From contig SLOP01000024.1 of NCBI GenBank assembly GCA_007132465.1, forward strand, positions 21,900 to 85,899: a DNA stretch of 64,000 bases. Direction: 5' to 3'. Below, one piece after another: positions 8,140 through 20,781 of this stretch (the first letter of the stretch is position 1; each line of letters opens with the position of its first letter). This DNA comes from Candidatus Izemoplasma sp. GTDB lineage: Bacteria; Bacillota_I; Bacilli_A; Izemoplasmatales; Izemoplasmataceae. A program made the position numbers and the translations under genes. The notes under the pieces are model-generated. The model saw only the letters and a list, made by a program, of their open reading frames with translations, had not been told where the DNA came from and searched no databases.

Positions 8140-8763
8140 CAAATACCTCCTAAAGGATTTCACATACGTTTTTAATAGCGGACCGACGAGCACCACAAAA
8201 AGCAACGTGCCCGGTCCTGCCGTGCCAATGTCGCGGTAAGAAACCCACGTGATGAGCACCGCGAGGGTGAGCGGGGTGGCGTCTTGAATGATGCGAACAA
8301 GCACAAGTCGCTGTGTTTTAAACAGGTGCATCAAGGCATACATCGATTCGTCGAATACCCCCGCGGGATACGTTGAGATAATCAACAAAGAACCGCCGAG
8401 AGGCATAATCGCGAGGGCTAAGGCAAAAAGCGCAATGCGCACGGTAATCAGGTTGGGCCAAAAGCGCGCGAAAATCACCAAATCGAACACGTCGATGGCG
8501 ACGCCCACGAGCACGATTGGTACTGCCATTAACGCATACTTAAGGCGACGTCGGGTGATTGTCACAAACAGCGTCACGGTGGTGGCGACGACGACAGTCG
8601 AGGCGCCGATGGTCAGTGGGGTGCGCCGACCCATGGCCACGTGCAACGCATCCCAAGGACTCGTGCCGATGTCGGCGCGAATCATCATGACGACACCAAA
8701 GGCGATGAACAGGCATCCCAACACGTAAAACATGCTGTGTTTCCAAGTGATGGTGACAGTCAC
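7480..8763 (-). CDS. YczE-like membrane protein reading in frame into deoC
   Basis: The frame opens at GTG 8763, preceded by GGAGG with 8-nt spacing; a longer version to 8787 would start within the promoter. The first ~208 residues are a multi-helix membrane protein of the YczE/YitT-like type, with FGVVMMIRADIGTSPWDALH early and GPLLKTYV near its end. No stop follows: after KSFRRYL the frame passes into the complete DeoC sequence, and the AGGAGG ribosome site of deoC is read as Arg-Arg. A one-base shift would give a TGA overlapping the deoC ATG (TGATG). It is thus either a real fusion, a dual-product gene, or an indel hiding the stop. YczE function is poorly known. Confidence 0.75.
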   Translation of the reverse strand: MTVTITWKHSMFYVLGCLFIAFGVVMMIRADIGTSPWDALHVAMGRRTPLTIGASTVVVATTVTLFVTITRRRLKYALMAVPIVLVGVAIDVFDLVIFARFWPNLITVRIALFALALAIMPLGGSLLIISTYPAGVFDESMYALMHLFKTQRLVLVRIIQDATPLTLAVLITWVSYRDIGTAGPGTLLFVVLVGPLLKTYVKSFRRYLMKLNKMIDHTYLKPVGTKEDIDALLEEAIEHDFKSVCVNPAWVAYASDSLKKSDVLVCTVIGFPLGASTTRTKVYETEDALRNGAHEIDMVINVGWVKAGHFDDVEKEVRAVKDACGNRVLKVILETCYLTDDEIRRASEASFAAAADFVKTSTGFGSGGATLNAVKIMADVAKGRGVKASGGVKTREDVEMMIEAGATRIGTSSGVSLMQGKTTESDY

Positions 8764-8787
8764 CGTGCTCACCTCCATTGTGTACAT

Positions 8788-8816
8788 AGTTTACTTGATT
8801 TTGCGGTGAAATGCAA
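8788..8816 (-). promoter_or_regulatory. Promoter of the yczE-deoC-deoD operon
   Basis: On the minus strand, -35 TTGCAT (8816-8811) and -10 TAAACT (8793-8788) with a 17-bp spacer. Its position excludes the longest open frame start at 8787. Confidence 0.6.
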
Positions 8817-8820
8817 CGCG

Positions 8821-11541
8821 TTATCCGTTGAGCACGGTGTCACAACGCGGGCAGAGTTCGTCGTCATTAAGTGTGCGCACATGCCAACACCGGCTGCACG
8901 TATCGCCTTTCGCGCGACGGACGTCGATGGACAGTTCGTCAAAGACGTACTCGCCTTTGCCTTCAGCGATTGTCACGGCGCTGACGATGAACAATTTGTC
9001 GAGACGGTCGATGGAATCAAGCAAGGCTTTCGCCTGGTCGCCCGGGTAAAGCACAATTTCGGCTTCCAAGCTTTTGCCGATGGTTTTACGTTCGCGCGCT
9101 TCTTCAAGCGCTTTGAGTACACGGTCACGCAGCTTCATGAAAGCATCATACTTTTCAACCAACGCCCGATCATGCGTAAAACGCGGTTCAGGCATGTTTT
9201 CTAAATAGACGCTCTTTTCTTGCCGACCCGGAAGGTGTTGATACGCTTCTTCGGTGGTGTGCGGCATGATTGGTGTCATCAAGGTCAACATCCGCCGCAG
9301 CGCTTCATGAATGACGGTCTGTGCGCCCCGGCGAAGCGGGTCTTCTTTGGCTTCGATGTAGAGCACGTCTTTAGCATAATCGAGATAAAACGCCGACAAC
9401 TCACGGGTGGTAAAGTTGATGATGAGCCGCGTGACGTCATCGTATTCATACGCGTGATAGCTACGGTTCACGCGGGTCGTTAACTCGTCAATTTTAAGCA
9501 TCATGTAACGGTCGACGTCGCGGAGTGAATCCACCTCTACGGCATCGCGGGCAGGGTCAAAGTCGGCGAGATTGCCGAGCATGAAGCGAACGGTGTTGCG
9601 GATTTTTCGGTACGTTTCGGAGACTTGACGAATCATTTTTTCGCTGATTCGTACGTCGCTTTGATAATCGACCGAGGCGACCCAAAGACGCAGAATATCG
9701 GCGCCGAGTTGGTTCATGACTTTAATCGGGTCGACGACGTTGCCGATGGATTTACTCATTTTTCGCCCGGCGCCATCAAGCACGAATCCGTGGGTCAAAA
9801 CCCCTTTGTATGGACTCTTGCCGGTGAGGGCGATGCCGGTGGACAAACTCGAGTTAAACCACCCGCGGTATTGATCCGATCCTTCAAGATACAGGTCAGC
9901 CGGATAGGGAAGGCCTTTATCGACCATGCCACCCTGGTGGCTGGTTCCCGAGTCAAACCAGACATCGAGGATGTCAGTTTCTTTCTTGAACTGGCCCTTT
10001 GGGCTGCGCTTTTTGTCTTCAAAACCGGCCGGCAAAAGGGCTTTCGCCTCGCGGTCAAACCACACGTTTGAACCGTGGGTTTCAAACAAACCTGCCACAT
10101 GGCGGATGACCTCCGCGTCAAGGATGGGGGTGCCGTCTTCGTGATAAAACACCGGAATCGGCACGCCCCATGTGCGTTGACGGCTGATGCACCAGGCCTC
10201 GCGGTCTTTAATCATGTTTTCCATGCGAATCTCGCCCCATTTAGGGACCCATTTGACCTCGCTAATCGCTTGCAGCATCTTGCTTTTAAGCGTTTCGATG
10301 GAGGCAAACCATTGGTCCGTTGCCCGGAAAATGACCGGTTGTTTGGTGCGCCAGTCATGCGGGTAACTGTGGGTGACGAAGGTGAAGTGCATCAGGTGTC
10401 CTGAGGCTTTTAAGTCATGGACGACAGCTTTTGAACAATCGTCGATAAACAGCCCTTCGTACTGACCAGCTTCGTGTGTCATGACGCCTTTTTCATCGAC
10501 CGGACAAAGGATGTCTAAGCCAACTTGTTGGCCAATGAGATAGTCATCTTCACCGTGACCTGGCGCGATGTGCACAAGCCCGGTGCCGGATTCGGTGGTG
10601 ACGTGGTGCCCACTGACAATCGGTGATTCACGGTCGTAAAGCGGGTGTTTGTATGTCATGCCAAGCAGCGCGCTGCCTGGCATGCGCTCGATAATCTCAA
10701 GGGATTCCCAACCAAGGTCACGCGCCAAGGTGTCTTTCAACGCGTCGGCAAAGACGACGCGTTTTCCATTGACTTTGGCGAGCACGTAAGTAAGGGTTTC
10801 TGACACGGCCACGGCGAGATTGGCAGGCAAGGTCCACGGGGTGGTGGTCCAAATCAAGAACGCAAACGGTGTGTCGATTGCACCTGTTTTTTCGGCATCC
10901 AAGGCCACCGTGATGGATGGTGAGCGTTTATCGTGGTACTCGATTTCCGCTTCGGCGAGGGCTGTTTCGCTTGAAGGAGACCAGAACACGGGTTTCAATC
11001 CTTTGAAAATCAGCCCTTGTTCGACCATCGAGGCGAACACGCGCAGTTGGCTCGCTTCGTAGCGACGATCAAGTGTCATGTAGGGGTTCTCCCACTCGCC
11101 GAGGATGCCGAGGCGTTTGAACTGCTCACGTTGACGATCGATCTGTTCGAGGGCGTAGTTTTCACACGCGGTGCGGAACTCGCTCACGGTCATTTGCTTC
11201 CGGTCGACCTTCTTGTTTTTCACCAGCGCCGATTCAATCGGCAGCCCGTGGGTATCCCAACCGGGGACATAACGGGTGTAATACCCACGCATGCTTCTAT
11301 CTCGGACAATAATGTCCTTGAGCACTTTATTGAGGGCGTGCCCGATATGGATGTCGCCGTTGGCATACGGCGGTCCATCGGGAAGCACGAAGGGCGTGTT
11401 CTCCTTGTTTTTTTCCAGGCGTTTCTCATACACGGCTTCGTTGTCCCAAAGCGCATGGCGCTCGGGTTCGTTCTGGCCGAGGTTGCCGCGCATCGGAAAG
11501 TCCGTCTGCGGCATAAGTAAGGTGTCTTTGTAATTTTTCAT
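8821..11541 (-). CDS. ileS: Isoleucyl-tRNA synthetase
   Basis: Class I synthetase charging tRNA-Ile, with a CP1 editing domain against valine. The 906 residues match the family length. HIGH is at residues 65-68 and the KMSKS loop ([10 protein letters not shown]) near 590. The C-terminus ends in a zinc finger CSRCWHVR...CPRC, as in most bacterial-type enzymes. Two ATGs are adjacent (11544, 11541); the second has the better spacing to GGAGTG. Expression is controlled by the T-box leader upstream. In many Firmicutes ileS also follows the ylm division cluster, as here. Confidence 0.97.
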   Translation of the reverse strand: MKNYKDTLLMPQTDFPMRGNLGQNEPERHALWDNEAVYEKRLEKNKENTPFVLPDGPPYANGDIHIGHALNKVLKDIIVRDRSMRGYYTRYVPGWDTHGLPIESALVKNKKVDRKQMTVSEFRTACENYALEQIDRQREQFKRLGILGEWENPYMTLDRRYEASQLRVFASMVEQGLIFKGLKPVFWSPSSETALAEAEIEYHDKRSPSITVALDAEKTGAIDTPFAFLIWTTTPWTLPANLAVAVSETLTYVLAKVNGKRVVFADALKDTLARDLGWESLEIIERMPGSALLGMTYKHPLYDRESPIVSGHHVTTESGTGLVHIAPGHGEDDYLIGQQVGLDILCPVDEKGVMTHEAGQYEGLFIDDCSKAVVHDLKASGHLMHFTFVTHSYPHDWRTKQPVIFRATDQWFASIETLKSKMLQAISEVKWVPKWGEIRMENMIKDREAWCISRQRTWGVPIPVFYHEDGTPILDAEVIRHVAGLFETHGSNVWFDREAKALLPAGFEDKKRSPKGQFKKETDILDVWFDSGTSHQGGMVDKGLPYPADLYLEGSDQYRGWFNSSLSTGIALTGKSPYKGVLTHGFVLDGAGRKMSKSIGNVVDPIKVMNQLGADILRLWVASVDYQSDVRISEKMIRQVSETYRKIRNTVRFMLGNLADFDPARDAVEVDSLRDVDRYMMLKIDELTTRVNRSYHAYEYDDVTRLIINFTTRELSAFYLDYAKDVLYIEAKEDPLRRGAQTVIHEALRRMLTLMTPIMPHTTEEAYQHLPGRQEKSVYLENMPEPRFTHDRALVEKYDAFMKLRDRVLKALEEARERKTIGKSLEAEIVLYPGDQAKALLDSIDRLDKLFIVSAVTIAEGKGEYVFDELSIDVRRAKGDTCSRCWHVRTLNDDELCPRCDTVLNG

Positions 11542-11560
11542 CATTTCACTCCTAACAATT

Positions 11561-11782
11561 AAAAACGTTCACCCTTACCAAAGGGCGAACGTGTCCGCGG
11601 TACCACCTTTTTTCCGGCTGTCAGCCGGCGCTTAACCCCTTAACGCGGGGAACGGACGCGGCTACGTTGTCGACGCGTCATCTTCACGGTGATACCCTCG
11701 CACGCGCCCATCCGACTTTTCAGCTGCCGTCGGTCTCTGTTAATGGACGTGCGTGCGCGGACGTGTCCGCTGCATCGATTAT
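11561..11782 (-). promoter_or_regulatory. T-box riboswitch (isoleucine) of ileS
   Basis: The minus-strand leader contains the canonical T-box bulge sequence AAAGGTGGTACCGCGG (complement of 11595-11611). A 12-bp terminator hairpin (11565-11576 with 11581-11592, one G-U pair) followed by T lies just before ileS. The stem I region has an ATC specifier at 11693-11691 within GGGTATCACC, matching isoleucine. Uncharged tRNA-Ile would favour the antiterminator and switch ileS on. Confidence 0.93.
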
Positions 11783-11788
11783 TGTCTT

Positions 11789-11816
11789 ATTATACCAGAG
11801 TCTTGATCTTTTGCAA
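11789..11816 (-). promoter_or_regulatory. Promoter of the ileS T-box transcript
   Basis: On the minus strand, -35 TTGCAA (11816-11811), a 16-bp spacer and -10 TATAAT (11794-11789). Confidence 0.75.
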
Positions 11817-11820
11817 GCGT

Positions 11821-12588
11821 TTAATACTCGCTGTCAAGGTAAAACATCGTGTTCATTTTTTCACGATTGAAGGTGTCAAAATCGCTTTCGTCAAGTTGTT
11901 CGTGTTTGGTCAGCACGTAGAAAATCGCCGCGTTCACAAACGGGTTATCTTCTTTCATGCGCGCTTGGGCTGCTTCAATGGTGACGTTCTCTTCACGGTA
12001 AAGCACTTCGTAAAGCAACGTCATCATGTGGAAAATCGAGTATGGGTTGTCGCGCACATGTTGGACATCGCCAGGCGGCATCTGGTTGAGAATGTCATCG
12101 ATGCGTTCGTAAGCTGACTTGAACCGGTCTTTATCGAAGGTGAAAAGCCCAATCATGGCGTCCATGAGCCCGTGAGAGAACTTCACTTTTGGATCGTGTT
12201 CAATCGCTTCTTTGTAGGTTTTTTGGTACTGGTCAAAGTAGGTTTTTGCTTGGGTGTAATCGCCGGCGAAAACATACGCCATGATGAGGTTTTGCAGTTT
12301 GACGCCATGCACGTCGCGACGACGTGCGGTTTTGGTGTGCATCCGCTCGACGGCTTCTAGGTATCCTTTGGCGTCGGCATAGATAAACAAACGTTGATGG
12401 ATAGCTCGGTAGCCGTTAATGGCAACCGATCGCATGACGCGACCGAGGATGAACACATACCCAAACGTGAGCACCAACAACAACAACGGGTGCACTTGCG
12501 CACCAGCCATGAAGCCGTATAAAAATCCGGCGAGGCCGAGCAGTCCGAGAACAGCGATGAAACGGTTAGCTTTAAAATCAAATAACAT
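11821..12588 (-). CDS. Membrane-anchored TPR-like protein, unknown function
   Basis: I do not recognise a named family. The 255-residue product has two hydrophobic helices (about residues 9-27 and 33-51) followed by an alpha-helical, TPR-like soluble region of about 190 residues with repeated helix pairs (for example LIMAYVFAGDYTQAKTYFDQ). It would expose a helical repeat domain to the cytoplasm. ATG 12588 was preferred over 12594 for spacing to the weak AAAGAAAGAG site. It sits between yggT and ileS in the division cluster, where ylmH and divIVA often lie in walled relatives; a role in division or membrane assembly is only inferred. Confidence 0.75.
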   Translation of the reverse strand: MLFDFKANRFIAVLGLLGLAGFLYGFMAGAQVHPLLLLVLTFGYVFILGRVMRSVAINGYRAIHQRLFIYADAKGYLEAVERMHTKTARRRDVHGVKLQNLIMAYVFAGDYTQAKTYFDQYQKTYKEAIEHDPKVKFSHGLMDAMIGLFTFDKDRFKSAYERIDDILNQMPPGDVQHVRDNPYSIFHMMTLLYEVLYREENVTIEAAQARMKEDNPFVNAAIFYVLTKHEQLDESDFDTFNREKMNTMFYLDSEY

Positions 12589-12618
12589 GAGCATTCACTC
12601 TTTCTTTAGTATAGTATG

Positions 12619-12876
12619 TTATAGCCCAGCAATGAACATCTGAAATGCCCGAAGGCCGAACATGTAAAGCATAAACCCGACAATCGGGGTGAAATCCATT
12701 TGGCCAAACACGAGAATCCCACGAAACAATCGCATGTACGGGTCAGCAATTTGATGAAGGTAATAATAAAACCGCGTGTTGCGAATGTCGGGTATCCAAC
12801 TTAACAAAATGTAACCGATCAGGATGTAGAAATAAATCTGTAGCACGTAGTAAAGGCCTTGCAAGAAAAGCACCAT
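12619..12876 (-). CDS. yggT: YggT family membrane protein (YlmG)
   Basis: A short 85-residue membrane protein with two transmembrane segments, matching the YggT/YlmG family. Seen are ILIGYILLSWIPDIRNT, then DPYMRLFRG and the second helix with DFTPIVGFMLYMF. The family is linked to division or membrane organisation but has no defined biochemical role. It starts 3 bp after the sepF stop and so belongs to the ylmE-sepF-yggT operon. Confidence 0.92.
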   Translation of the reverse strand: MVLFLQGLYYVLQIYFYILIGYILLSWIPDIRNTRFYYYLHQIADPYMRLFRGILVFGQMDFTPIVGFMLYMFGLRAFQMFIAGL

Positions 12877-12879
12877 GGT

Positions 12880-13173
12880 TTATGTCTCCTTGTGTTTCTT
12901 GATGAAATCACGCAACGACTTATCCTTGAAATCCGGTTTTGTCGCAAAGACCATCACTTTTTCTTTAATGACTTCGACATCGCCATCAAGCGCATAGATG
13001 ACGCCACTCAAAAAGACGATGACGCGGTTGCTTTCGACGACGTTGTAGTCTTCGAAATTGATGATCAGCGGGTTGCGTCGCAACAGTTTATCGGCCAGTT
13101 CAAAGGCCGTGTGTTCGTCCGACATGCGAACGAACTCAGTGCGATCATACGCCGATTTCCCTTTACGTCCCAT
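12880..13173 (-). CDS. sepF: Cell division protein SepF, core domain only
   Basis: SepF binds the C-terminal tail of FtsZ, polymerises and normally tethers FtsZ to the membrane. The 97 residues hold the conserved core: DKLLRRNPLIINFEDY, then RVIVFLSGVIYALDGDV. Compared with the ~150-residue Bacillus protein, the N-terminal amphipathic membrane-binding helix and most of the linker are missing; the N-terminus is short and polar. An upstream start is unlikely because the gene already overlaps ylmE by 11 bp. Confidence 0.92.
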   Translation of the reverse strand: MGRKGKSAYDRTEFVRMSDEHTAFELADKLLRRNPLIINFEDYNVVESNRVIVFLSGVIYALDGDVEVIKEKVMVFATKPDFKDKSLRDFIKKHKET

Positions 13174-13813
13174 GCGAATCCTCCCTCAGCATCACGCGGC
13201 CGAGCCGTAACACCTTAGCACCAAGGTCAAGCGCGATACGATAATCTTGCGTCATTCCCATCGACAGATGTTTGACGGTGGGATGGCGTTTCACGGCGTC
13301 GTCGCGAAGCCGAACCAGGGTGGTGAACTGTTCGCGTATACGCGCCTCGTCGACGGTTTCTTCAGCCATGCCCATCAAACCGATGATTGTGAGGTTGTCA
13401 CACCCTTGAACGGCATCTAAAAACGTCATGACTTCCCCGGGATCTACGCCGTGTTTTTGCGGTTCACCGGAAATGTTCACTTGAACGAAGCAGGGCAAGG
13501 GATCGCCATGGCGACGTTTGTCAATTTCTCGGGCCAATTTCATTCGGTCGAGCGAATGGAGGACGTCGATGCGGTCGATTACCTGCTTAACTTTTTTCGT
13601 CTGCAAGGTACCGATGTAATGCCAGACGATGTCGGCATCGGGAAACCACGCTTGCTTCTCAAGCAACGTTTCCACGCGGTTTTCGCCGAACTCACGATGG
13701 CCGGCGTCCAAAAACGGTGCGAAATCGTCCGGGGTGGTCAAGTATTTGCTGGCGATGACAATCGTCACACCGGGATGGTTTTGCTCAATGGTTGTTTTCA
13801 ACGTCCGGTTCAT
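13163..13813 (-). CDS. ylmE: PLP homeostasis protein YlmE (YggS family)
   Basis: Binds pyridoxal phosphate without known catalysis and keeps vitamin B6 pools balanced. The 216-residue protein has the PLP lysine in IASKYLT near residue 23, followed by REFGENRVETLLEK, WHYIGTLQTKK, VQVNISGEP, LMGMAEE and LSMGMTQDYRIA, all family hallmarks. ATG 13813 has GAGGG five bases upstream; the frame also opens at a TTG at 13825 with no ribosome site. First gene of ylmE-sepF-yggT; it has its own extended -10. Confidence 0.95.
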   Translation of the reverse strand: MNRTLKTTIEQNHPGVTIVIASKYLTTPDDFAPFLDAGHREFGENRVETLLEKQAWFPDADIVWHYIGTLQTKKVKQVIDRIDVLHSLDRMKLAREIDKRRHGDPLPCFVQVNISGEPQKHGVDPGEVMTFLDAVQGCDNLTIIGLMGMAEETVDEARIREQFTTLVRLRDDAVKRHPTVKHLSMGMTQDYRIALDLGAKVLRLGRVMLREDSHGT

Positions 13814-13886
13814 AGCATCCCTCAATGTTGGGTTTTTTCGTGATTTGTGGTGGGGCTTTCGCCACGGTTAGGTCGGCGCTAAAACC

Positions 13887-13895
13887 ATTATAACA
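13887..13895 (-). promoter_or_regulatory. Extended -10 promoter of ylmE
   Basis: TGT followed by TATAAT (box 13892-13887) on the minus strand, just beyond the ftsZ terminator. There is no clear -35. Confidence 0.6.
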
Positions 13896-13899
13896 TAAA

Positions 13900-13926
13900 A
13901 GAAAAAGTATGCAGGCATACTTTTTC
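13900..13926 (-). terminator. Terminator after ftsZ
   Basis: An 11-bp perfect stem (13902-13912 with 13915-13925) with a 2-base gap, flanked by T on the minus strand. Confidence 0.85.
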
Positions 13927-13935
13927 GTGGTGACT

Positions 13936-15114
13936 TTACTTGAAACGGGAGCGGAGCCAAGAAGGGATGTTTGTCTTTGAAGGCTCTTCTTCCTTCGCTT
14001 CCTCGGCTTTGCTCGCTTCATCAGCTTTTTTCTTACGTTTCTTTTTCGCTTTGGCCTTTTTCTTTGATCGGCTGTCATCGTCGTCTTCGTCGTCGACGTC
14101 CGGCGCGTCCGATGGTTTGACGTAATCGTGTTCGCCAAGCTTGTCGAGTTCAATTTTGTGGTTCTCATCGAAGCCTGCCGCAATCACCGTCACGATGACT
14201 TCATCGTCCAAGTCTTGGTTGATAGTGGTGCCATAAATGACGTTGATTTCGGTTGAACTCGACGCCTGAATCGCTTCGATGGCTTCGGTGACTTCCCACA
14301 AGGCGATGTTCGTGCCGCTGGTGACGTTGACGATGGCGTCGGTTGCGCCGTCAATGTTGGCGTCGAGCAATGGTGAGTGAATCGCTTTTTTCGCCGCTTC
14401 GACTGCGCGATTTTCGCCTTCGGCAATGCCGATGCCCATCAGCGCGGTGCCTTTATCTTTCATAACCGTTTTAACGTCGGCGAAATCAAGGTTGATTAAC
14501 CCGGGTACGGTGATTACCTCGGCGATGCCCTGCACACCTTGACGAAGGACGTTGTCGGCTTCACGGAAAGCTTCGAGCATCGACGTGTTGCGGTCGGTCA
14601 CGTAAAGTAACCGATCGTTGGGGACGATGATCATGGTGTCGACGTACGGTTTGAGCGCATCGAGTCCTTCAAGCGCGGTGCCGACGCGACGACGGCCTTC
14701 GAATTTAAACGGTTTGGTGACAATCCCAACGGTTAAGCAACCGGCTTCCCGGGCAATTTTAGCGATGACCGGTGCGGCCCCTGTGCCGGTGCCGCCACCC
14801 ATGCCAGCGGTGATGAAAACCATGTCCGTGTCTTGAAGCATTTCACGAATTTCGTCTTCGCTTTCAAGCGCGGCGCGTCGGCCGATTTCCGGGTCTGCCC
14901 CAGCGCCGAGTCCACGCGTTAACAGTTTCCCGATTTGCAGGCGAATGTTGGCCTTCGATTGTCTGAGTACTTGTGCGTCCGTGTTAATGGCGACAAAATC
15001 AACGCCTTGAACTTCGTTTTCAATCATCCGGTTGACGGCATTCCCACCGCCACCACCGACGCCGATGACTTTAATCGAAGGTTTCTGGCTGAAATGGTCG
15101 TTTTGTTCGAACAT
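13936..15114 (-). CDS. ftsZ: Cell division GTPase FtsZ
   Basis: Tubulin homologue that forms the Z ring. The 392 residues include [13 protein letters not shown] (start of the nucleotide site), the tubulin signature GGGTGTG near residue 105 and [11 protein letters not shown]. The C-terminal linker is strongly charged: an acidic block DVDDEDDDD, a Lys/Arg block ([13 protein letters not shown]), then a Glu-rich block. The final conserved peptide IPSWLRSRF is the usual dock for SepF or FtsA. ATG 15114 has GGGAGG upstream and a TATAAT at 15148-15143. No ftsA or ftsQ precedes it; tgt lies upstream on the same strand. Confidence 0.97.
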   Translation of the reverse strand: MFEQNDHFSQKPSIKVIGVGGGGGNAVNRMIENEVQGVDFVAINTDAQVLRQSKANIRLQIGKLLTRGLGAGADPEIGRRAALESEDEIREMLQDTDMVFITAGMGGGTGTGAAPVIAKIAREAGCLTVGIVTKPFKFEGRRRVGTALEGLDALKPYVDTMIIVPNDRLLYVTDRNTSMLEAFREADNVLRQGVQGIAEVITVPGLINLDFADVKTVMKDKGTALMGIGIAEGENRAVEAAKKAIHSPLLDANIDGATDAIVNVTSGTNIALWEVTEAIEAIQASSSTEINVIYGTTINQDLDDEVIVTVIAAGFDENHKIELDKLGEHDYVKPSDAPDVDDEDDDDSRSKKKAKAKKKRKKKADEASKAEEAKEEEPSKTNIPSWLRSRFK

Positions 15115-15186
15115 GGTATGACCTCCCACAAATCTTTACTCTATTATAACGTATTTACCGCGATAATAAAACCAATTTTGCTAAAC

Positions 15187-17562
<2,376 letters not shown>

Positions 17563-17570
<8 letters not shown>

Positions 17571-20526
17571 GGCTTTTCACCCCTTCCATCGTCGACAGCA
17601 AGCTCCGCAAACGAATGTTGACGGCGCCAAGGTTGGAAATTTCATCAATTTTAATCTGTGTGTACAGTTTGTGGTTGCGTTCCAAAATTGCTTTCACTTC
17701 GTCGGTGGTGATGGCATCAAGGCCACAACCAAAACTCACCAGTTGCACCAGGTTGACACGCTCATCGAGGCCGGCCACGTACTCGGCCACATCATAGAGC
17801 CGCGTGTGATAGGTCCATTGATTGAGCACATCGACGTGATCGCGGCGCGCACGGTGGTTGAGGGCATCCTCGCTAAGGACCACGACGTTAAGCGAGCGAA
17901 TCAGTTTCGGGATGCCATGATTGACTTCCGGATCAATGTGGTAGGGTCGTCCGGCGAGGACAATCACGTTTAAATCATGCTCACGCGCGTATTCAAGCGC
18001 TTTATCGCCTTCCTTTTGCACCGCTTTCCGAAACGCTTTGTAGGCGATGATGCCGGTGTGGTAGGCTTTTTTGAGTTGCTTCGTGGTGACATCGACTAGT
18101 GGTCTGAGCGCCTTTTTCATCGATTTAACAAAAGCAGCGTCATCGTTCAGCGTCACGTAAGGCTGCAAAAACATGCCCATGTTCAGGTGATCGAGATTCG
18201 CTTCAATGACTTCGGGGTAATGCGCGACGACAGGGCAGTTGTAATGGTTTTGGGCATGGGCGCTTTCATCAAAGTTAAACGGCATGTTTGGATAGAAGAT
18301 AAAATCAATGCCTTTGTCGTACAGGGATTCAATGTGCCCATGAGCCAGTTTCGCAGGATAACAGATAGTGTCGGAAGGAATGCTGTCTTGGCCGCGCTCG
18401 TATAACGCTTTGGTCGATCGATCAGAATAGACCACTTCGATGTTAAGCGCCTCGAAGAACGGTTGCCAAAACGGCGCGTTTTCATACATGTTCATGACCA
18501 TGGGCAACCCAACTCTCGCCTGTGGATCAGTGAGATTTTGCTTCTTTTCGTAGGCCATGATTTTATCATACTTATAAAGATATAGATTGGGAATGTCATC
18601 ATAACTGACGTTGATGCCGGCGCCTTTTTCACACCGATTGCCGCTGATGTACTTCTCGCCGTCGTTGAATATGTTAATGGTCAGTGCACATAGGTTGTGG
18701 CAACGGTGACATGTGGCGCGTTTACGCGTGTAAGTAAAGGCCTTAAGTCGTGCTTCATCCAGCATCGTGCTTCGCGTGTCAAGCCGACTTCGTTCCCGTG
18801 CGATGAGGGCGGCACCAAACGCGCCCATCAAGTGCGCGATGCGCGGGCGAACAACCTCAACCCCGGTTTCACGTTCAAACGCGCGGAGCACGGCGTCGTT
18901 TTGGAACGTGCCGCCTTGCACGAGAATGTGCTCGCCATATTCGGCACGCACGTCGTGCGCACGGATGACTTTGTAAAGCGCGTTCTTCACAACACTGATG
19001 GCCAAGCCGGCACTGATGTCTTTGTTGGTGGCAGCCTCAGACTGCGCCTGTTTAACACTTGAGTTCATAAAGACAGTGCAACGGCTTCCGAGGTCGACCG
19101 GGTGTTTTGCCTCAACGGCCATGTCAGCAAACGTCTCGACGGTATGTCCGAGGCTTTCAGCGAACGTCTCAACAAACGAACCGCACCCGCTCGAGCACGC
19201 TTCATTAAGCACAATCGAAGTGATGACGCCGTTGGTGATTTTGAAACACTTCATGTCTTGACCACCAATGTCGACGACAAAACTGACGTCGGGGTCGAAG
19301 TACTTGGCCGCCTCGTAGTGACAGATGGTTTCAACTTCGCCATCATCTAAGGCATAAGCGTGTTTGATCAGCGCTTCCCCATAGCCGGTTGAAACAGCGT
19401 ACCGAATAACGATGTCCGAATGCATTTGCGATAGCATCTCACGCAGCGCATTTTTGACTGTTTCCAGCGGGTTTCCACGGTTGTGTCGATAGAACGAATA
19501 CAAAATTTCGCCCGTGTGTGTCAGCAACACCAACTTCGTCGTCGTGCTTCCAGCGTCGATGCCGAGGTACGCATTGCCACGGTAATCACGAGGATTATGG
19601 CGTGGCACATCCGCCTGGGCATGGCGCGCTTTAAAGGCCTCAAGGTCAGCGTTGGCAGCGAAAAGCGGCGGCATGGTTTTACGTGCGCTGTCATTGTGGC
19701 GTCGTCGGTAGCTGTCAACCTGTCGAAAGAGCGCACGCACGGTCATCGGCGCGCGTTCTGCTTCAAGCGCTGCGCCATAAGCGACAAACACTTCCCCGTG
19801 GTCTGGCAGGTAAGGGTTCTCAAGCGAGAGAAACTCAGTGAACCGTTTGCGAAGTTCGCTGGAAAACGTAAGCGGTCCGCCAAGGAAGGCGACGCGGCCA
19901 CGGATTTTTTTGCCTTGGCTCAACCCACCGACCGTTTGATTGACGATGGCTTGATAAATAGAGGCGGCAATGTCGCTTTTTGCTGCACCTTGATTGAGCA
20001 AAGGCTGAATGTCGGTCTTGGCAAACACCCCGCAACGCGAGGCAATGTCGTAGAGCTTATCGTATGATTTAGCCATGTCGTTTAAGCCACTAGCATCGGT
20101 ATCAAGCAACGTTGCCATTTGATCGATGAACGCCCCGGTGCCTCCCGCGCAGGTGCCGTTCATGCGCATTTCAATGTTATCGCCTTCAAAAAACATGATT
20201 TTCGCGTCTTCGCCACCCAGTTCGACACAGACATCGGTATCCGGAGCATGTTTGCGTAGCGCGCTTGAGGCAGCAATGACTTCCTGGGTGAACTGGGCAC
20301 CCAAATATTTGGCAAGCCGAAGCCCCGCGCTGCCGGTAAAATTAAAACGCATTGCTTGTGCCGACAACGCGTTGTCGGCGTTTTCAAGCAATGCTTTAAG
20401 CGCACGTGAGACGCTGCTCATGTGGCGTTCATAGGCTTTGTATACAATTGTGTTATCAGCGTCGATGGCGACCATCTTGATGGTGGTGCTGCCGATGTCG
20501 ATACCGACGCGCAGTGGTGTGTCCAT
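17563..20526 (-). CDS. Acyl-CoA dehydratase activase, tandem BcrAD/BadFG domains
   Basis: An ASKHA-fold ATPase related to HgdC, which uses ATP to push an electron from a [4Fe-4S] cluster into a dehydratase. The 987 residues hold two tandem activase domains (VGIDIGSTTIKMV near residue 7, LGIDAGSTTTKLV near 320), cysteine loops NGTCAGGTGAFIDQMA and ACSSGCGSFVETFAES, and a DUF2229-like C-terminal region with CHRCHNLC and YPAKLAHGH. ATG 20526 follows AGGTGAG; the longer frame to 20601 has no site. In many Firmicutes this and the downstream gene form one polypeptide; here they are split with an 8-bp overlap. Confidence 0.9.
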
Positions 20527-20721
20527 GGTCTCACCTGAGTGAATGGCATGCGTGTGGCTTTTATTTATTATATATGATATCACGAAAAATAGCCACCGCA
20601 ACAGCGTCTTTAGAAAGCATGATTATAGCAACAAGATTTATCTAACATTGACTTTTTGACGTGTTTTTATTGTATTAGATTAATTTTTTTAATGTTTATA
20701 TTAATTTATTTAATTTTACCC
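20527..20721. other. AT-rich divergent intergenic region
   Basis: This stretch is markedly richer in A and T than its surroundings and separates the minus-strand activase gene from the plus-strand SHOCT cassette. It should hold the activase promoter, but I could not pick convincing boxes. No gene is seen. Confidence 0.6.
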
Positions 20722-20750
20722 TTGACATCATATCAATCAATGCTTACAAT
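20722..20750 (+). promoter_or_regulatory. Strong promoter of the SHOCT-MFS cassette
   Basis: Perfect -35 TTGACA (20722-20727), a 17-bp spacer and -10 TACAAT (20745-20750). The best sigma-A-type promoter in the window. Confidence 0.9.
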
Positions 20751-20781
20751 AATGGTATAAGACAACAAGCGAGGTGACGTC

